Source of the DNA: Campylobacter estrildidarum
GTDB lineage: Bacteria; Campylobacterota; Campylobacteria; Campylobacterales; Campylobacteraceae
NCBI RefSeq assembly: GCF_005406205.1
Contig: NZ_NXLZ01000003.1
Span: forward strand, 1 to 64,000
Direction: 5' to 3'
Length of the DNA: 64,000 bases
Shown here: in pieces, positions 10,155-19,913 of the stretch
Layout of the letters: each line of letters starts with the position of its first letter
Numbering within the stretch: the first letter of the stretch is position 1
The notes under the pieces: model-generated
The model's database searches: none
Told to the model about the DNA's origin: nothing
The model's input: only the letters and a program-made list of their open reading frames with translations
Position numbers and translations under genes: made by a program

Positions 10155-11116
10155 TGTCTTTGCTTGAGTATAAATTTAGCCTCTACTCTTCTATTATCAG
10201 CTCTTCCTTCTTTGGTAGCATTACTTGATCTAGGATATTTATCACCATATCCTACTGTTTTTATGCGAATTTTTTCAACTCCATATTTTTCAAGCTCTTT
10301 AGCGACACTTTGAGCACGTTTCTCTGAAAGTTTTTTATTGTAAGCTTTTGAACCTACATTATCAGTATGTCCTTCAAGAATGGTATTGTAATTTTTATTT
10401 TCATCTAAAATTTTAGCAATTTCTTTGATTTTTTGACTAAAAATTGGATTGATATTAGTTTTATCAAAGCCAAAATGTCCTTCCAAAGAAATCACTTTTT
10501 CTTTTCCATTCTCATCAAGAATAAATGTTTTTACTTGTGTATTTTTTCCAGTTTGTTTAGCTAAAGGTTGTTGAGATTTATTTTTTAAATTTTGCTTTTT
10601 TTCTCCACCAAAACCAAAACTAATGCCTAAAGTTGCAATCCAATTATGATTTGCGTTATTAAAATCAATTTGATCTCTTGTTTCAAGTCTTAAAGCCAAA
10701 GAATCACTTAAATTAAATTTAATTCCTGCTCCATATTGTCCAAATCCGCCACTTTTATTATCATAAGCGGCATTGGAAAAATTCTCATAACCACCTCCAG
10801 CTAGACCATAAAAATAAAATCTTTTATTTAAATCAAATCCTTTAATTGCGTTTAAATAAGTCCTAGATATATCTGTAGTTTCATGAGTATTAGCATATTT
10901 TACGTTTGAATAATATTCAAAACCTAATTCCACTTGATCTAGCCAAAAATCATCAAAATGATAACCAAGTCTAATACCAGGAGTGTAACGATTTTTCATG
11001 TCTAAATTACCCTCAAAATAATTATAATTAAAATTCGGAGTGACTTCAAATTTAATATTTTGATCAGCACCAAATAAAATACTCGCTAAACCTAAACCCA
11101 ATAATAACTTTTTCAT
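10151..11116 (-). CDS. cadF: Fibronectin-binding outer-membrane protein CadF
   Basis: A 321-residue OmpA-family adhesin. A signal peptide ([17 protein letters not shown]) is followed by an eight-stranded barrel (residues 20-180) with [13 protein letters not shown] and [11 protein letters not shown] variable Lys/Gln-rich linker covers about 180-205. The C-terminal OmpA peptidoglycan-binding domain has [10 protein letters not shown] and the terminal [14 protein letters not shown]. CadF binds host fibronectin. The C. jejuni binding motif FRLS at residues 134-137 reads FNLS here, and the linker differs strongly from C. jejuni. This argues for a different species and perhaps changed host binding. 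Confidence 0.92.
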   Translation of the reverse strand: MKKLLLGLGLASILFGADQNIKFEVTPNFNYNYFEGNLDMKNRYTPGIRLGYHFDDFWLDQVELGFEYYSNVKYANTHETTDISRTYLNAIKGFDLNKRFYFYGLAGGGYENFSNAAYDNKSGGFGQYGAGIKFNLSDSLALRLETRDQIDFNNANHNWIATLGISFGFGGEKKQNLKNKSQQPLAKQTGKNTQVKTFILDENGKEKVISLEGHFGFDKTNINPIFSQKIKEIAKILDENKNYNTILEGHTDNVGSKAYNKKLSEKRAQSVAKELEKYGVEKIRIKTVGYGDKYPRSSNATKEGRADNRRVEAKFILKQRQ

Positions 11117-11207
11117 AAGAAAATCCTTATTGACAATAAATTTTAAACAAAAAATTATAACATAAAAATAGAAAAAAAGAGAAATAATTCAAAGTATAAA
11201 AATAAGT

Positions 11208-11225
11208 AGCGAGAAAATTCTCGCT
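11208..11225 (-). terminator. Hairpin terminator after rpsI
   Basis: A perfect 8-bp inverted repeat AGCGAGAA / TTCTCGCT with a 2-base spacer begins 9 bases beyond the rpsI stop. On the minus strand it is followed by a T-rich run (ACTTATTTTTATAC). It probably ends the rplM-rpsI transcript before cadF. Confidence 0.7.
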
Positions 11226-11233
11226 GTAAAAGA

Positions 11234-11623
11234 TTAACGTTTAGAAAATTGAGGGCTTCTTCTTGCTTTGCGACGACCGTATTTTTTACGCTCTACAGTT
11301 CTACTGTCTCTTGTTAGAAGTCCTTTTGGTTTTAATAAGGCTCTAAAATCTGCATCCATAGCCGCTAAAGCTCTTGCAATACCATGCCTTAAAGCTTCAG
11401 CTTGAGCACTATAACCACCACCTAAAGTAGTCGCTTTAATATCCATAGAAGTTTCTTGCTTAGTAGCAAGTAAAGGTTGAACCACTTTAAGCTTAATAGC
11501 TTCATGTCCGCCAAGCCAAGTATTTAAATCAACACCATTAACGCTGATTTTACCACTACCTGGTTTTACCCAAACTTTTGCAATAGCGGTTTTTCTTTTA
11601 CCTGTTGCATATGTTGTTGCCAT
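11234..11623 (-). CDS. rpsI: 30S ribosomal protein S9
   Basis: A 129-residue ribosomal protein. The start is placed at [13 protein letters not shown], because upstream in-frame codons lie inside rplM. Typical S9 features are [15 protein letters not shown], the central [19 protein letters not shown], and the basic tail ending RRSPQFSKR that reaches the ribosomal P site. It lies one base downstream of the rplM stop, the usual L13-S9 pair. Confidence 0.98.
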   Translation of the reverse strand: MATTYATGKRKTAIAKVWVKPGSGKISVNGVDLNTWLGGHEAIKLKVVQPLLATKQETSMDIKATTLGGGYSAQAEALRHGIARALAAMDADFRALLKPKGLLTRDSRTVERKKYGRRKARRSPQFSKR

Positions 11624-11624
11624 A

Positions 11625-12050
11625 TTATTTTCCTTCTTTAGCAATTTGTGCTGTATGTGGATGCTCACTGCCAGCATATATTTTTAGTTTTTTAAGCATT
11701 GCTCTACCCAAATTTGTTTTAGGAAGCATACCTCTAACTGCTAATTTATATAATTTAGCAGGATTTTTTTGAAGTAAATCTCCAAATTTTTCACTTTTTA
11801 CACTTCCAAAATATCCAGAATGCCTATGATAAAGCTTATCTTCAGCCTTATTAGCACCTGTAAATACAGCTTTTGATGCATTGATAATGACTACATAATC
11901 TCCACAATCAACATTAGGTGTAAAACAAGGTTTATTTTTACCTCTTAAAATTGTCGCTACTTCGGTTAAAAGACGACCAAATCTTTTTCCTTCTGCGTCT
12001 AAAACAATCCATTCTCGCTTTACTTCGTTTGGCTTTGTTATCTGTGTCAT
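11625..12050 (-). CDS. rplM: 50S ribosomal protein L13
   Basis: A 141-residue L13 protein. The start [14 protein letters not shown] has AAAGG eight bases upstream; an ATG at 12068 would add six residues but lacks a site. Family features are [29 protein letters not shown] and [10 protein letters not shown], followed by the [13 protein letters not shown] segment. It is first in a two-gene operon with rpsI. The 180-base AT-rich gap upstream is where its promoter must lie. Confidence 0.98.
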   Translation of the reverse strand: MTQITKPNEVKREWIVLDAEGKRFGRLLTEVATILRGKNKPCFTPNVDCGDYVVIINASKAVFTGANKAEDKLYHRHSGYFGSVKSEKFGDLLQKNPAKLYKLAVRGMLPKTNLGRAMLKKLKIYAGSEHPHTAQIAKEGK

Positions 12051-12231
12051 ATTTTTTACCTTTGCCAAAAATTTAAAATGTGATTGTATAAAAAATAATC
12101 TTAATATTTACTTAATTTAAGTTTAAATAAAGAAATAATAAGCTTAAATATTTTGCTTAAGTTAAAAATATAAAATCAATTTAAAGAGCTATTAATTTTT
12201 CAATAAATTTTAATTTTAAAACATTGGTATT

Positions 12232-14973
12232 TTATTTTTTGGCAAACTCTTTAATTAGGATTTTATTCTCTAAACAATAAACAACAAAAGCTCTTGAACT
12301 TTTTTTCAAAATTTCATCCACGGCAAGTTTATATTCACAAACTTGTTCCTTATGCTTCTCTTGCATTGCAAGGCTTGTTTTATAATCTATAATTATCGCT
12401 TCTTCATCGTCTAAAGCGAGTAAATCTAGTCGTTTGATTTCTCCTTGAAAACTCAATGTTTGTTCTTTGAAAAGTTGTTTATTTTGAAGAAGGGTTTGAA
12501 ATTCTTTATTCTCAAGTAAATTTTTAATTCTTATAAACAATGCTTTAAATTCTTCATCATCTAAAAAGCATCTAAATTTACTCTTGGTATTTTGATAAGC
12601 TAAGTCGATATTTTCACCGCTTGGTAGTTTTAAATTTTGCATAAAAAAATGAAAAGCGTTTCCAAAATAAATTTCTTTAGAATCTAATTTTTCATTGGAA
12701 TCAATTTCTTGCAAACCAACCTTTTCGAATTCTTTCAAAGCAGGAGGTAAAATTTCCTCTTTTTGCTCGTAAAAATCTTGAAATTCTAATGTTCCAATTT
12801 CTTGCTCATTAATTTCAAGCATTGAATTTAAATAACTAGGATAACTCCCGTGCTTAAAATCTTTATTTCTTTTAATGATAATCAAAGAGTCTCTAGCTCG
12901 AGTAAAAGCCACATAAAGCTTATTCATATCATCTTCATAATCGGCCTTGGTTATATTGTCTATAAAAGCTTGATAGTTATGTTCTTTGGTTAATTTGCGT
13001 ATATTGTCTCTTAAATGGAGTTGCCAACCTTGATTAATATCATATTCTAGCATGATATTATCATTATTTGTATTATTTTTTGAAAGACTGTCTATCAAAA
13101 TCACGTGCTTAAATTCCAAGCCTTTAGATTTATGCACAGTCATAATGCTTATCCCCATATTTTGTTCGTTGATAATTTTTAAAGGACAAGATTCAAATAA
13201 AAGTTTTAAAAAATCCTCTTTTTCTCTAGCATACTCTATAAATTGGATTAAAGCAATATCACTAAGATCAAGTTTTAAATTTTTAATCAAATAAAGTAAA
13301 TTTTCTATAGCACTTCTTGCTAAGTCAAGATTTAATCTCAAAGGTTCAAATCCTAAAAATTCTTTTAAAAAATGTAAATAAAACTCATCTCCAAAAATAC
13401 AATATTTTGCATATTCTAAAACAACCTTCACGCTGGCTTTATTTTCAAGTAAAATATTGCTTTGCGTGAATGCTTGAATTTTATGCTCTTGTAAAAATTC
13501 TAAAATCATATCTGCATCATCATTTTTCCAACATAAAATACAAATATCATCTAAAGAAATATTTCTATCTTTTAAAAAATAAATTTGTTCTAGCAATGCT
13601 TCAAGTGCTTTTTCTTTTATCTCTTCAGCTTTTGTTTCTTTTGTTTCAATAACACGTATAAAGCCTCCTTTTTTATCTTCTAAAGAAAGTTGTGACGTAT
13701 AATCTTTTATTTTATTTTTAAACACTTCATTAATAAAATGAACTAAATTTTCTTTAGAACGATAATTGACTTTGAGTTGATCTTTTTTGATTTGCTTAAA
13801 ATCAAGCTGCAATAAATCAAAAAGTTCTTTTTTACCTTTTCTAAAACGATAAATACTTTGTTTTTTATCTCCAACATAAAAAAAAGTTCTATTTTTTTTC
13901 ACGCCTTCACCCGAAACAAGCTCAGCAATTAAAGGATATAAAATCTTATATTGAATAACGCTTGTATCTTGAAATTCATCGATGAGTAAATGAGAAATAT
14001 ATCCATCCAAGCGAAAATAAATCATATCCTTAAAATCGCTCGTAATTAAATCAAAAACTCTTCGACTAATATCACTAAAACTTAAAACATTTTTTTCTTT
14101 TTGTATAGAATTTTTTGCTCTACTATAATAATTTAAAAGATTCATTAAATTAGCAATTTTATATTGCTCAAGCTCAATAGCATAATCATTTAAAGCATTG
14201 ATAAATTCTTCTCTTTTTAAGTTAAAATTCGCATCCTCATCGTTTAATTTTTGCAAATACTTTGTTTCTTCAAATTTTGACATAAAACTTGTTTTGATAA
14301 ATTCATTTAAATCCAAAGTTTCATTTTCAAAATTTCGCTCTAAATATTTATTTTTTAAACTTAAACAATACGTTCTTAGTTCATTATAAGCTTTATTGAT
14401 TTTTGCTTTTGATGGATTTGGAATTTTTACACATTCTTTATAGTAAGCATTTTCATAAAATCTTTCTAATTCATTATAAAAATCTTGACTTTCTTCTATA
14501 TTGACCAAATAATAGGCTAAATCTTTTAATTCTTCCCTATTTAAAAGCTTTAAAAAAACAGCCTTGATATCGAGTTTTTCTTCGCTAATATTAAAATCAC
14601 TACTAAGTCCCAAATTTAAAGCAAAAGCTCTAACAATCTTGCTAAAAAAAGCATCAAAGGTGCTGATTTTTAACTCTTGTCTTAAAAATTCTTGCTTTTT
14701 AGCATCTCTTAAAGCTATGAGTTTCTTTTTTTCTATACCTAAAAGTTTGCATAATTCTTGAGATTCACTCTCTTTTTCTTCGCTTTCTAAATTTAAAAAA
14801 GTATCAATGATTCTTTTTTGCATTTCATTAGCAGCTTTTTTAGTAAAGGTTAAAGCTAAAATTTCATTTATTTTTGCGTTTTTTAAAATAAGAGCTATAA
14901 AACGAACACTCAAAGCAAAGGTTTTACCGCTACCAGCACTTGCCTCTAGGGCTAAAAAAGGCTCAAAAGTCAT
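12232..14973 (-). CDS. addA: AddA helicase-nuclease subunit (RecBCD-like repair)
   Basis: A 913-residue UvrD/RecB-family enzyme that processes double-strand DNA ends for RecA recombination. Walker A (ASAGSGKTFAL) lies near residue 10. Helicase motifs follow: LLIDEFQDTS (motif II), YVGDKKQSIYRFRKG (III), IMTVHKSKGLEF (V) and LYVAFTRARDSL (VI). The C-terminus carries the RecB nuclease motif (EAIIIDYKTS). It overlaps addB by 4 bases. Intact. Confidence 0.95.
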   Translation of the reverse strand: MTFEPFLALEASAGSGKTFALSVRFIALILKNAKINEILALTFTKKAANEMQKRIIDTFLNLESEEKESESQELCKLLGIEKKKLIALRDAKKQEFLRQELKISTFDAFFSKIVRAFALNLGLSSDFNISEEKLDIKAVFLKLLNREELKDLAYYLVNIEESQDFYNELERFYENAYYKECVKIPNPSKAKINKAYNELRTYCLSLKNKYLERNFENETLDLNEFIKTSFMSKFEETKYLQKLNDEDANFNLKREEFINALNDYAIELEQYKIANLMNLLNYYSRAKNSIQKEKNVLSFSDISRRVFDLITSDFKDMIYFRLDGYISHLLIDEFQDTSVIQYKILYPLIAELVSGEGVKKNRTFFYVGDKKQSIYRFRKGKKELFDLLQLDFKQIKKDQLKVNYRSKENLVHFINEVFKNKIKDYTSQLSLEDKKGGFIRVIETKETKAEEIKEKALEALLEQIYFLKDRNISLDDICILCWKNDDADMILEFLQEHKIQAFTQSNILLENKASVKVVLEYAKYCIFGDEFYLHFLKEFLGFEPLRLNLDLARSAIENLLYLIKNLKLDLSDIALIQFIEYAREKEDFLKLLFESCPLKIINEQNMGISIMTVHKSKGLEFKHVILIDSLSKNNTNNDNIMLEYDINQGWQLHLRDNIRKLTKEHNYQAFIDNITKADYEDDMNKLYVAFTRARDSLIIIKRNKDFKHGSYPSYLNSMLEINEQEIGTLEFQDFYEQKEEILPPALKEFEKVGLQEIDSNEKLDSKEIYFGNAFHFFMQNLKLPSGENIDLAYQNTKSKFRCFLDDEEFKALFIRIKNLLENKEFQTLLQNKQLFKEQTLSFQGEIKRLDLLALDDEEAIIIDYKTSLAMQEKHKEQVCEYKLAVDEILKKSSRAFVVYCLENKILIKEFAKK

Positions 14974-17351
14974 TTCACTTCCTTTTTATAAATCAACTTA
15001 TAAGGGCAATAATTATCTTTTTTGTTTTCAAACTCCATTTCTTCTTTACTTTCATCTAGTAAATTTTTTAAACTTTCCTTCAAATCAATCAAACTTTTAG
15101 CTTTTTCTTTTGTAAATTTCATACGTTTTAAATCATAAAAAAAAGCTTGAGCATTCTCATCATAAAGAGCTTGATAAAAAGCTAACTGATAAGAATCTAT
15201 AGGAATTTTTCCACTTTTATAATCGATAATAAAATTTTCGCCCTCACGATAATCGATTCTATCGATAACTCCTATTAATCTTATTGACTCTTTTCCAAAA
15301 CGTAAAACTTTAGGAGGAAGTTTAAGATCAGCAGGAGGCCACTCTAATTTATCAACCTTATATCCTTCATCAAAATGCTTTTGTTCATTTTTGTAAAAAT
15401 TTTCAAATCGTATTTTTAAAATTTCTAATTCCAAATCACTAATGCCATATTTTGAACTTTCTCTTTGTAATAATTTATTAAAAATACTGCAATCAAAATA
15501 ATTTTTTGAATTTTCTTTATAATAAATTTCTAAAATCTTATGGATAAAATTACCCTCGTTTTTAAAATTGCTTTCATAGCTTAAAGCTCTAGCTTCTTTT
15601 AAATTTAAAATATAACGATAATAATAAGTTCTTTTTTGATTTAGAAGCAAGCTAAAACGAGTAAAAGATAAGGGTTTTTCAAATGGATCGTGTTTTAAAA
15701 CAGGAGCTTTAATAGGCTCTAAATTTAATCTTGTGCTCTGATAATCAAGCTTTAATGCATCTAAATAAGTCTTAGAATTTGGTTTTTCATAAAAATATTT
15801 TATATCAAGATCATCTAAAAAACGTGATTTTCTTTGCTCTTCATTTTCAACATAAGAAATACTTACTTTTTTAGCATTTTTGATTAAGTTTTCATAATAA
15901 AATCTTTGCAAATTCTCTCTTCGTTCGTAGCTGATTAACCCTGCTTTTTTACGAATTTCATTATTTAAAAAAAGTTCATTAATACTTCTTTTAGGAATCA
16001 CATCTTCATTAAAATCAACGATTACAACTCCGTCAAAATGAAGTCCTCTACTTTCTAAAAGCCCCATAACAGTAACTTTTCCGCCGCCAACATAACTTAA
16101 ATTTAAATTTGAAATGTGTATAAAAAAAAGCTGGAGTAATTCTTTAACTTTCAAAGACTGATTTTTTAACAACTCCTTGATAAAATACAATTCTTTTTGG
16201 ATGATACTGATAAGTTCTTGTTTTTCATTTTCTAAAAATTGAATTATTAAATTTTCAAACTGCTCAAAATTAAATTGTTGATCAAATTGACTCTTAAAAT
16301 TTTCAAAATCAAGATTTAAATAATGCAAAAAAGTATTATGATAATCAAAAATTGTATCTTCATTTAAAAAATAATCTTCTTGCTTTTGATAATAAAATGA
16401 TTCAGAATTTGCAGAATCATAAAGTATTTTTAGTTTTTGATAAAATAAACTCTCTTTGATATTAATACCACTAGCAAAATTAAACATATTGTTTTTATCA
16501 AACAATCTTAAAAGATCACAAAAACTTTCATCTGGCGTTATAATAACTATATTTTCAGGCTTTAATCCTTCTCTTAAAAAATGAGAAACTTCATCCATTG
16601 CAAAGGCACATTGCAAACTTCTAATTTCAAATGATTTGACTTTAATTTGCGAGTTTTGAGTATAAATTTTTTCTTTTTTAAGAATTTTTCCTTCATTTAA
16701 ACTCACTTCATAGTAAAATTCTGTTTCAAGTTCCATATCTTTTAGAAAATCAAATTTGGAAAAATACTCATAATTAAATCGACTTACCCTAAAACATAAA
16801 ATCACTTCTTTATAGTCGGCAATTTGCAAAAACAAATCTTCTTCAAATTTACTTAAAAAACCCTCTAAATTATAAATAATAACATCATATTCATCTATAA
16901 AATCAAAATTAATCAAGTAATCTTTCACCAAAGATAAATCATCATGAAGATGATTCTTTTTAAGCAAGGCAAGATAATGATCAAATACTTCTTTTAAAAT
17001 TTCTAAATGTTCATTATAACTTGCATAATAATCATTATTTTTAAGATCATTAATACTTTTTTTCTCTAAGCTTAGTTCTTTAAAGAAAGAGAATAAATAT
17101 TCATTGTTTTTTAAAAAAGTAAAAAAATCAGCACTAATTCCCAATTCTTTCTCTAAATTTTTACTTTTTAAACACGCTTCTTGCATCAAAAGCAAACTCT
17201 CATAAGAACTTGCCTTGTGAGAATTAACTAAACATACTCTCTCTAAAAAATCTTGTATGCTTATAGCATTATCAAGCAAAACATTTAAAGTTTTGCTTTG
17301 ATCGTAATATTCTTTAATCTTTCTAGTGGAGCCAAATATTCTAAGTTTCAT
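14970..17351 (-). CDS. addB: AddB-like nuclease subunit
   Basis: A 793-residue partner of AddA. The C-terminal PD-(D/E)xK nuclease is clear: LIGVIDRIDYREGENFIIDYKSG, then QLAFYQALYD and a final CPY cysteine near residue 784. No Walker A is visible at the N-terminus, as in several epsilonproteobacterial AddB proteins. Middle motifs such as VTVMGLLESRGLHFDGV match inactivated helicase folds. It is coupled to addA (ATGA) and starts 4 bases inside the upstream FixH-like gene. Confidence 0.92.
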   Translation of the reverse strand: MKLRIFGSTRKIKEYYDQSKTLNVLLDNAISIQDFLERVCLVNSHKASSYESLLLMQEACLKSKNLEKELGISADFFTFLKNNEYLFSFFKELSLEKKSINDLKNNDYYASYNEHLEILKEVFDHYLALLKKNHLHDDLSLVKDYLINFDFIDEYDVIIYNLEGFLSKFEEDLFLQIADYKEVILCFRVSRFNYEYFSKFDFLKDMELETEFYYEVSLNEGKILKKEKIYTQNSQIKVKSFEIRSLQCAFAMDEVSHFLREGLKPENIVIITPDESFCDLLRLFDKNNMFNFASGINIKESLFYQKLKILYDSANSESFYYQKQEDYFLNEDTIFDYHNTFLHYLNLDFENFKSQFDQQFNFEQFENLIIQFLENEKQELISIIQKELYFIKELLKNQSLKVKELLQLFFIHISNLNLSYVGGGKVTVMGLLESRGLHFDGVVIVDFNEDVIPKRSINELFLNNEIRKKAGLISYERRENLQRFYYENLIKNAKKVSISYVENEEQRKSRFLDDLDIKYFYEKPNSKTYLDALKLDYQSTRLNLEPIKAPVLKHDPFEKPLSFTRFSLLLNQKRTYYYRYILNLKEARALSYESNFKNEGNFIHKILEIYYKENSKNYFDCSIFNKLLQRESSKYGISDLELEILKIRFENFYKNEQKHFDEGYKVDKLEWPPADLKLPPKVLRFGKESIRLIGVIDRIDYREGENFIIDYKSGKIPIDSYQLAFYQALYDENAQAFFYDLKRMKFTKEKAKSLIDLKESLKNLLDESKEEMEFENKKDNYCPYKLIYKKEVK

Positions 17352-17872
17352 TTAGCATATAATTCATAGTTAAAAAAGCCTATTGTTTGAGGATTTTCAA
17401 TCAGCTTAAATTTTAATTGCCATCTACCTTCTTCGATTTTAGAAGGAAAAGCGATGCTTAAAATTCCTTGTTTTATTTGTCCTTGTAATTTTTGATCATC
17501 TTTTTTTATATGAGGCCTAGTAAGTAAAATTTCATACTTTAAATTTTGAACATCTGCTTTTCCTAAAGATTCTATTTTAAAATTAGCTACATAAGAATTT
17601 GAATTAATTGTATAGATGGGAACTTTTCTTGCTCCTACTAACTTGAAATTGGCATTTTCAAATTCAACTTTAAAAAGTTTATTAAAATTTTCTTGTTGTT
17701 TTTGAATTTCATTATAGTTATTTTCTACATTTTGATAAGAATCGAAATAAAAATCATCTTCATATACAGGATTATCGCTTGCTATCACAACTGTTGCAAT
17801 AGAGGCTCCTATAATCAATAAAAAAGCAATTAACAAACCATAAGGCCAAAAAGTTTTTTTATTTTTATACAT
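17348..17872 (-). CDS. FixH-like membrane protein of the cbb3 oxidase cluster
   Basis: A 174-residue protein with an N-terminal transmembrane helix (residues 10-32, WPYGLLIAFLLIIGASIATV) and a periplasmic beta-rich domain ending in RWQLKFKLIENPQTIGFF. This architecture matches FixH/CcoH-type factors that assist cbb3 oxidase assembly, and it lies downstream of ccoNOQP on the same strand, overlapping its neighbours on both sides. The biochemical role is inferred from family and location. Confidence 0.75.
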   Translation of the reverse strand: MYKNKKTFWPYGLLIAFLLIIGASIATVVIASDNPVYEDDFYFDSYQNVENNYNEIQKQQENFNKLFKVEFENANFKLVGARKVPIYTINSNSYVANFKIESLGKADVQNLKYEILLTRPHIKKDDQKLQGQIKQGILSIAFPSKIEEGRWQLKFKLIENPQTIGFFNYELYAK

Positions 17873-18461
17873 TTTTCTTCCTTTTCATTCTTCTTTGCGT
17901 ATAATAAAGTAATGCAAAACAAACAAAACCATAAATTAAAATTCTCAAAATATTAATTGTATCTCGATTGGCATTGCCTATAGAATTTTCTAGTTTTATT
18001 CCTCTAGCTTGTGCTATACGATCTGTGATATCGGCATAACCATTTAAAATGGCAGCATTATAGATATCGCCTTTTTTAGTCGCCAAAATAGGCAAAATTG
18101 AACCTGTTCCAGAATAAGGACTAAGCACAGTTTCTTTGTCGATCAAAATTAAAGCTCCTTTTGATCCGACTATATCAACTTTATGAGATTTTTTAGATAA
18201 AATTAGTAAAATATAAGATTTTGGTATTCTCTCTTGCATATTCAATAAAGTTTCAAAATCTGCTTCATCGCTTGCAATAACTCCAACAAAAATTCCACTT
18301 TTTTCTTGAAGCTCTTTACCAATTAAATTTATTTCGTTAACAACTTTCTGATTTAAAATATTTTCATTTAAAACTACAGAATCAAAAGCAAAAATTTTTA
18401 AAGGTAAAAAAAGAAATAAAAAGATGGTTCTTGAAAAACCATCTCGTAATATTTTTCTCAT
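17865..18461 (-). CDS. TPM-domain membrane protein
   Basis: About 198 residues. The start is placed at MRKILRDGFSR because this ATG overlaps the stop of the small upstream gene (ATGA); an earlier reading would overlap that gene in another frame. Signal-like residues 12-25 are followed by a domain with VVNEINLIGKELQEKSG and GSKGALILIDKE, resembling TPM domains. A C-terminal transmembrane helix (ILRILIYGFVCFALLYY) precedes a basic tail. It sits in the cbb3 operon and a link to oxidase assembly is only suggested by that. Confidence 0.7.
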   Translation of the reverse strand: MRKILRDGFSRTIFLFLFLPLKIFAFDSVVLNENILNQKVVNEINLIGKELQEKSGIFVGVIASDEADFETLLNMQERIPKSYILLILSKKSHKVDIVGSKGALILIDKETVLSPYSGTGSILPILATKKGDIYNAAILNGYADITDRIAQARGIKLENSIGNANRDTINILRILIYGFVCFALLYYTQRRMKRKKNV

Positions 18462-18559
18462 CCTATATGAAGATGATTTACAGTAAGTACTGACCAAGCA
18501 GTAATACCTGCAGCAACAATCAAACCAATAACAATTAAATATTCCAGTGCCTTATTCAT
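18458..18559 (-). CDS. 33-residue single-helix membrane peptide in the cco operon
   Basis: A very short gene starting MNKALEYLIVIGLIVAAG and ending SVLTVNHLHIG, with one transmembrane helix from about residue 7 to 24. It has an AAGGAAAA-type site upstream and a stop overlapping the next ATG. Its place between two cco-linked genes and its coupling support it as real. A gene of this size is present here in C. jejuni as I recall (Cj1485c). It may be a small oxidase-associated peptide, which is inference. Confidence 0.7.
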   Translation of the reverse strand: MNKALEYLIVIGLIVAAGITAWSVLTVNHLHIG

Positions 18560-18570
18560 TGTATTTTCCT

Positions 18571-18780
18571 TTACTTTATAATTCTATGATCTTGCTCTTT
18601 TGAACCAAACATTTTAACACTTTGAACATCTTTAAGACTATAAGGTTTTTGCATTACTTCTTGCTGTGCTTTAAGACCCAAAATTGTAAAAACAACTAAA
18701 ATTGAAAGCAATAACACTGTAGCTATTAGCATACCAGTTATTCCAGATAAAGAAAATACGCATCTATTTGTGTTTTCCAT
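18571..18780 (-). CDS. DUF4006-type small membrane protein
   Basis: A 69-residue protein with one transmembrane helix (GMLIATVLLLSILVVFTILGL, residues 15-35) and a short charged tail (VQSVKMFGSKEQDHR). It directly abuts ccoP (stop and start share one base) and is part of the cco operon. Similar small proteins follow ccoP in many epsilonproteobacteria. Function is not established. Confidence 0.72.
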   Translation of the reverse strand: MENTNRCVFSLSGITGMLIATVLLLSILVVFTILGLKAQQEVMQKPYSLKDVQSVKMFGSKEQDHRIIK

Positions 18781-19646
18781 TATTCACCCCTTGAAAGAGA
18801 AATTACATATTCACCAACAGCTTCTTTTTGAATGTCATTTAGCGTAGGAAATGCTGGCATAGTTCCTATAAAACCTTTTTTACCACTATGTAAAACGTCT
18901 ACCACAAACGCTGCTGAACCATATTTTGTAAGATTAGGGAAGATTCCATCTTGACCCTTTCCATCTTCACCATGACAACTTGCACAAGTTGCATAAGCCT
19001 GTTTACCTTTTTCAACTAATTCTTCATTTTTAGTTTGCTTAATAGCTGAAATATCTTTTGCCACATACGCAGCAATAGCTGGAATATCTTCTTGTGCTAT
19101 TCCTAAATCAGCTGCTGCTGGCATTTCTCCTCCTGGAAAATTCATACCTTTAGAACCATGCTTAATAACATCTATAATACCTTCTTCACTACCCCAAATA
19201 TTTAAATTTTGAGCTTTTCCATTAATTCCATCAGCGGTAATTCCATGGCAAGGAGAACATTGAACTAAAAAGATATTTTGTCCCATAGCTATTTTATCTT
19301 TGGAAGATAAATTTTTAAATTTTTCTTCGAATTTAGTATTATAAGCTTTAACTTCTTCGTTATATTGACCTATACTTGAAAAAGCTTTTAGAGGATATCC
19401 CCATAAAAAATACCAAATTGCCCAAACAATAGCAAGAAAAAAGACAACAGCCCAACCGGTTGGAATAGGATTTTTATATTCACCTATTTCATCCCATTGA
19501 TGTTCACTAAGTTCCGCTTCATCTTTTTTTTCTTCTTTCATTTTTTTAAACATTCTACTCACGATTACAAGTGTGATTAGAATAATAAGAACAGCTCCGA
19601 TTAAAGACAATAAATTAATATTATCTCCTAAATTTAACCATTGCAT
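18780..19646 (-). CDS. ccoP: cbb3 cytochrome oxidase diheme subunit CcoP
   Basis: A 288-residue protein with two N-terminal transmembrane helices (residues 10-30 and about 60-80) and two cytochrome c domains. The heme-binding motifs are CSPCHG and CASCHG, with Met ligands in the MNFPGGEMP and GTMPAFP regions. It passes electrons from cytochrome c to CcoO/CcoN of the high-affinity oxidase used in microaerobic respiration. The start is immediately behind the ccoQ stop. Confidence 0.96.
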   Translation of the reverse strand: MQWLNLGDNINLLSLIGAVLIILITLVIVSRMFKKMKEEKKDEAELSEHQWDEIGEYKNPIPTGWAVVFFLAIVWAIWYFLWGYPLKAFSSIGQYNEEVKAYNTKFEEKFKNLSSKDKIAMGQNIFLVQCSPCHGITADGINGKAQNLNIWGSEEGIIDVIKHGSKGMNFPGGEMPAAADLGIAQEDIPAIAAYVAKDISAIKQTKNEELVEKGKQAYATCASCHGEDGKGQDGIFPNLTKYGSAAFVVDVLHSGKKGFIGTMPAFPTLNDIQKEAVGEYVISLSRGE

Positions 19647-19909
19647 TAAGCACTCCTTTTATTTTCTAAAACGCTATCATTAATATCATCACTTAAGGCA
19701 AGATTTGCATATTTTTCATAATTTCTCTCGCCAGTTTTTTCTACTCTATAAAGATGATACCAATAAGTATATAAAACTATCGATAAAAACATTACAAGGA
19801 AAAAAAATCCATATCCTTGAAAAATTTCCCACTCATGTTTTTGAACTGCTACCAAATTAAAAGTGACTAAATTCTTAATCACATTAAAAATAATTGATAA
19901 ATGTTCCAT
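19646..19909 (-). CDS. ccoQ: cbb3 oxidase small subunit CcoQ-like
   Basis: An 87-residue protein with one transmembrane helix (residues 32-50, GYGFFFLVMFLSIVLYTYWY) followed by a charged cytoplasmic tail. It lies between ccoO and ccoP. The length is slightly above the usual CcoQ, but position and topology fit. It probably stabilises the complex. Confidence 0.85.
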   Translation of the reverse strand: MEHLSIIFNVIKNLVTFNLVAVQKHEWEIFQGYGFFFLVMFLSIVLYTYWYHLYRVEKTGERNYEKYANLALSDDINDSVLENKRSA

Positions 19910-19913
19910 AGCT

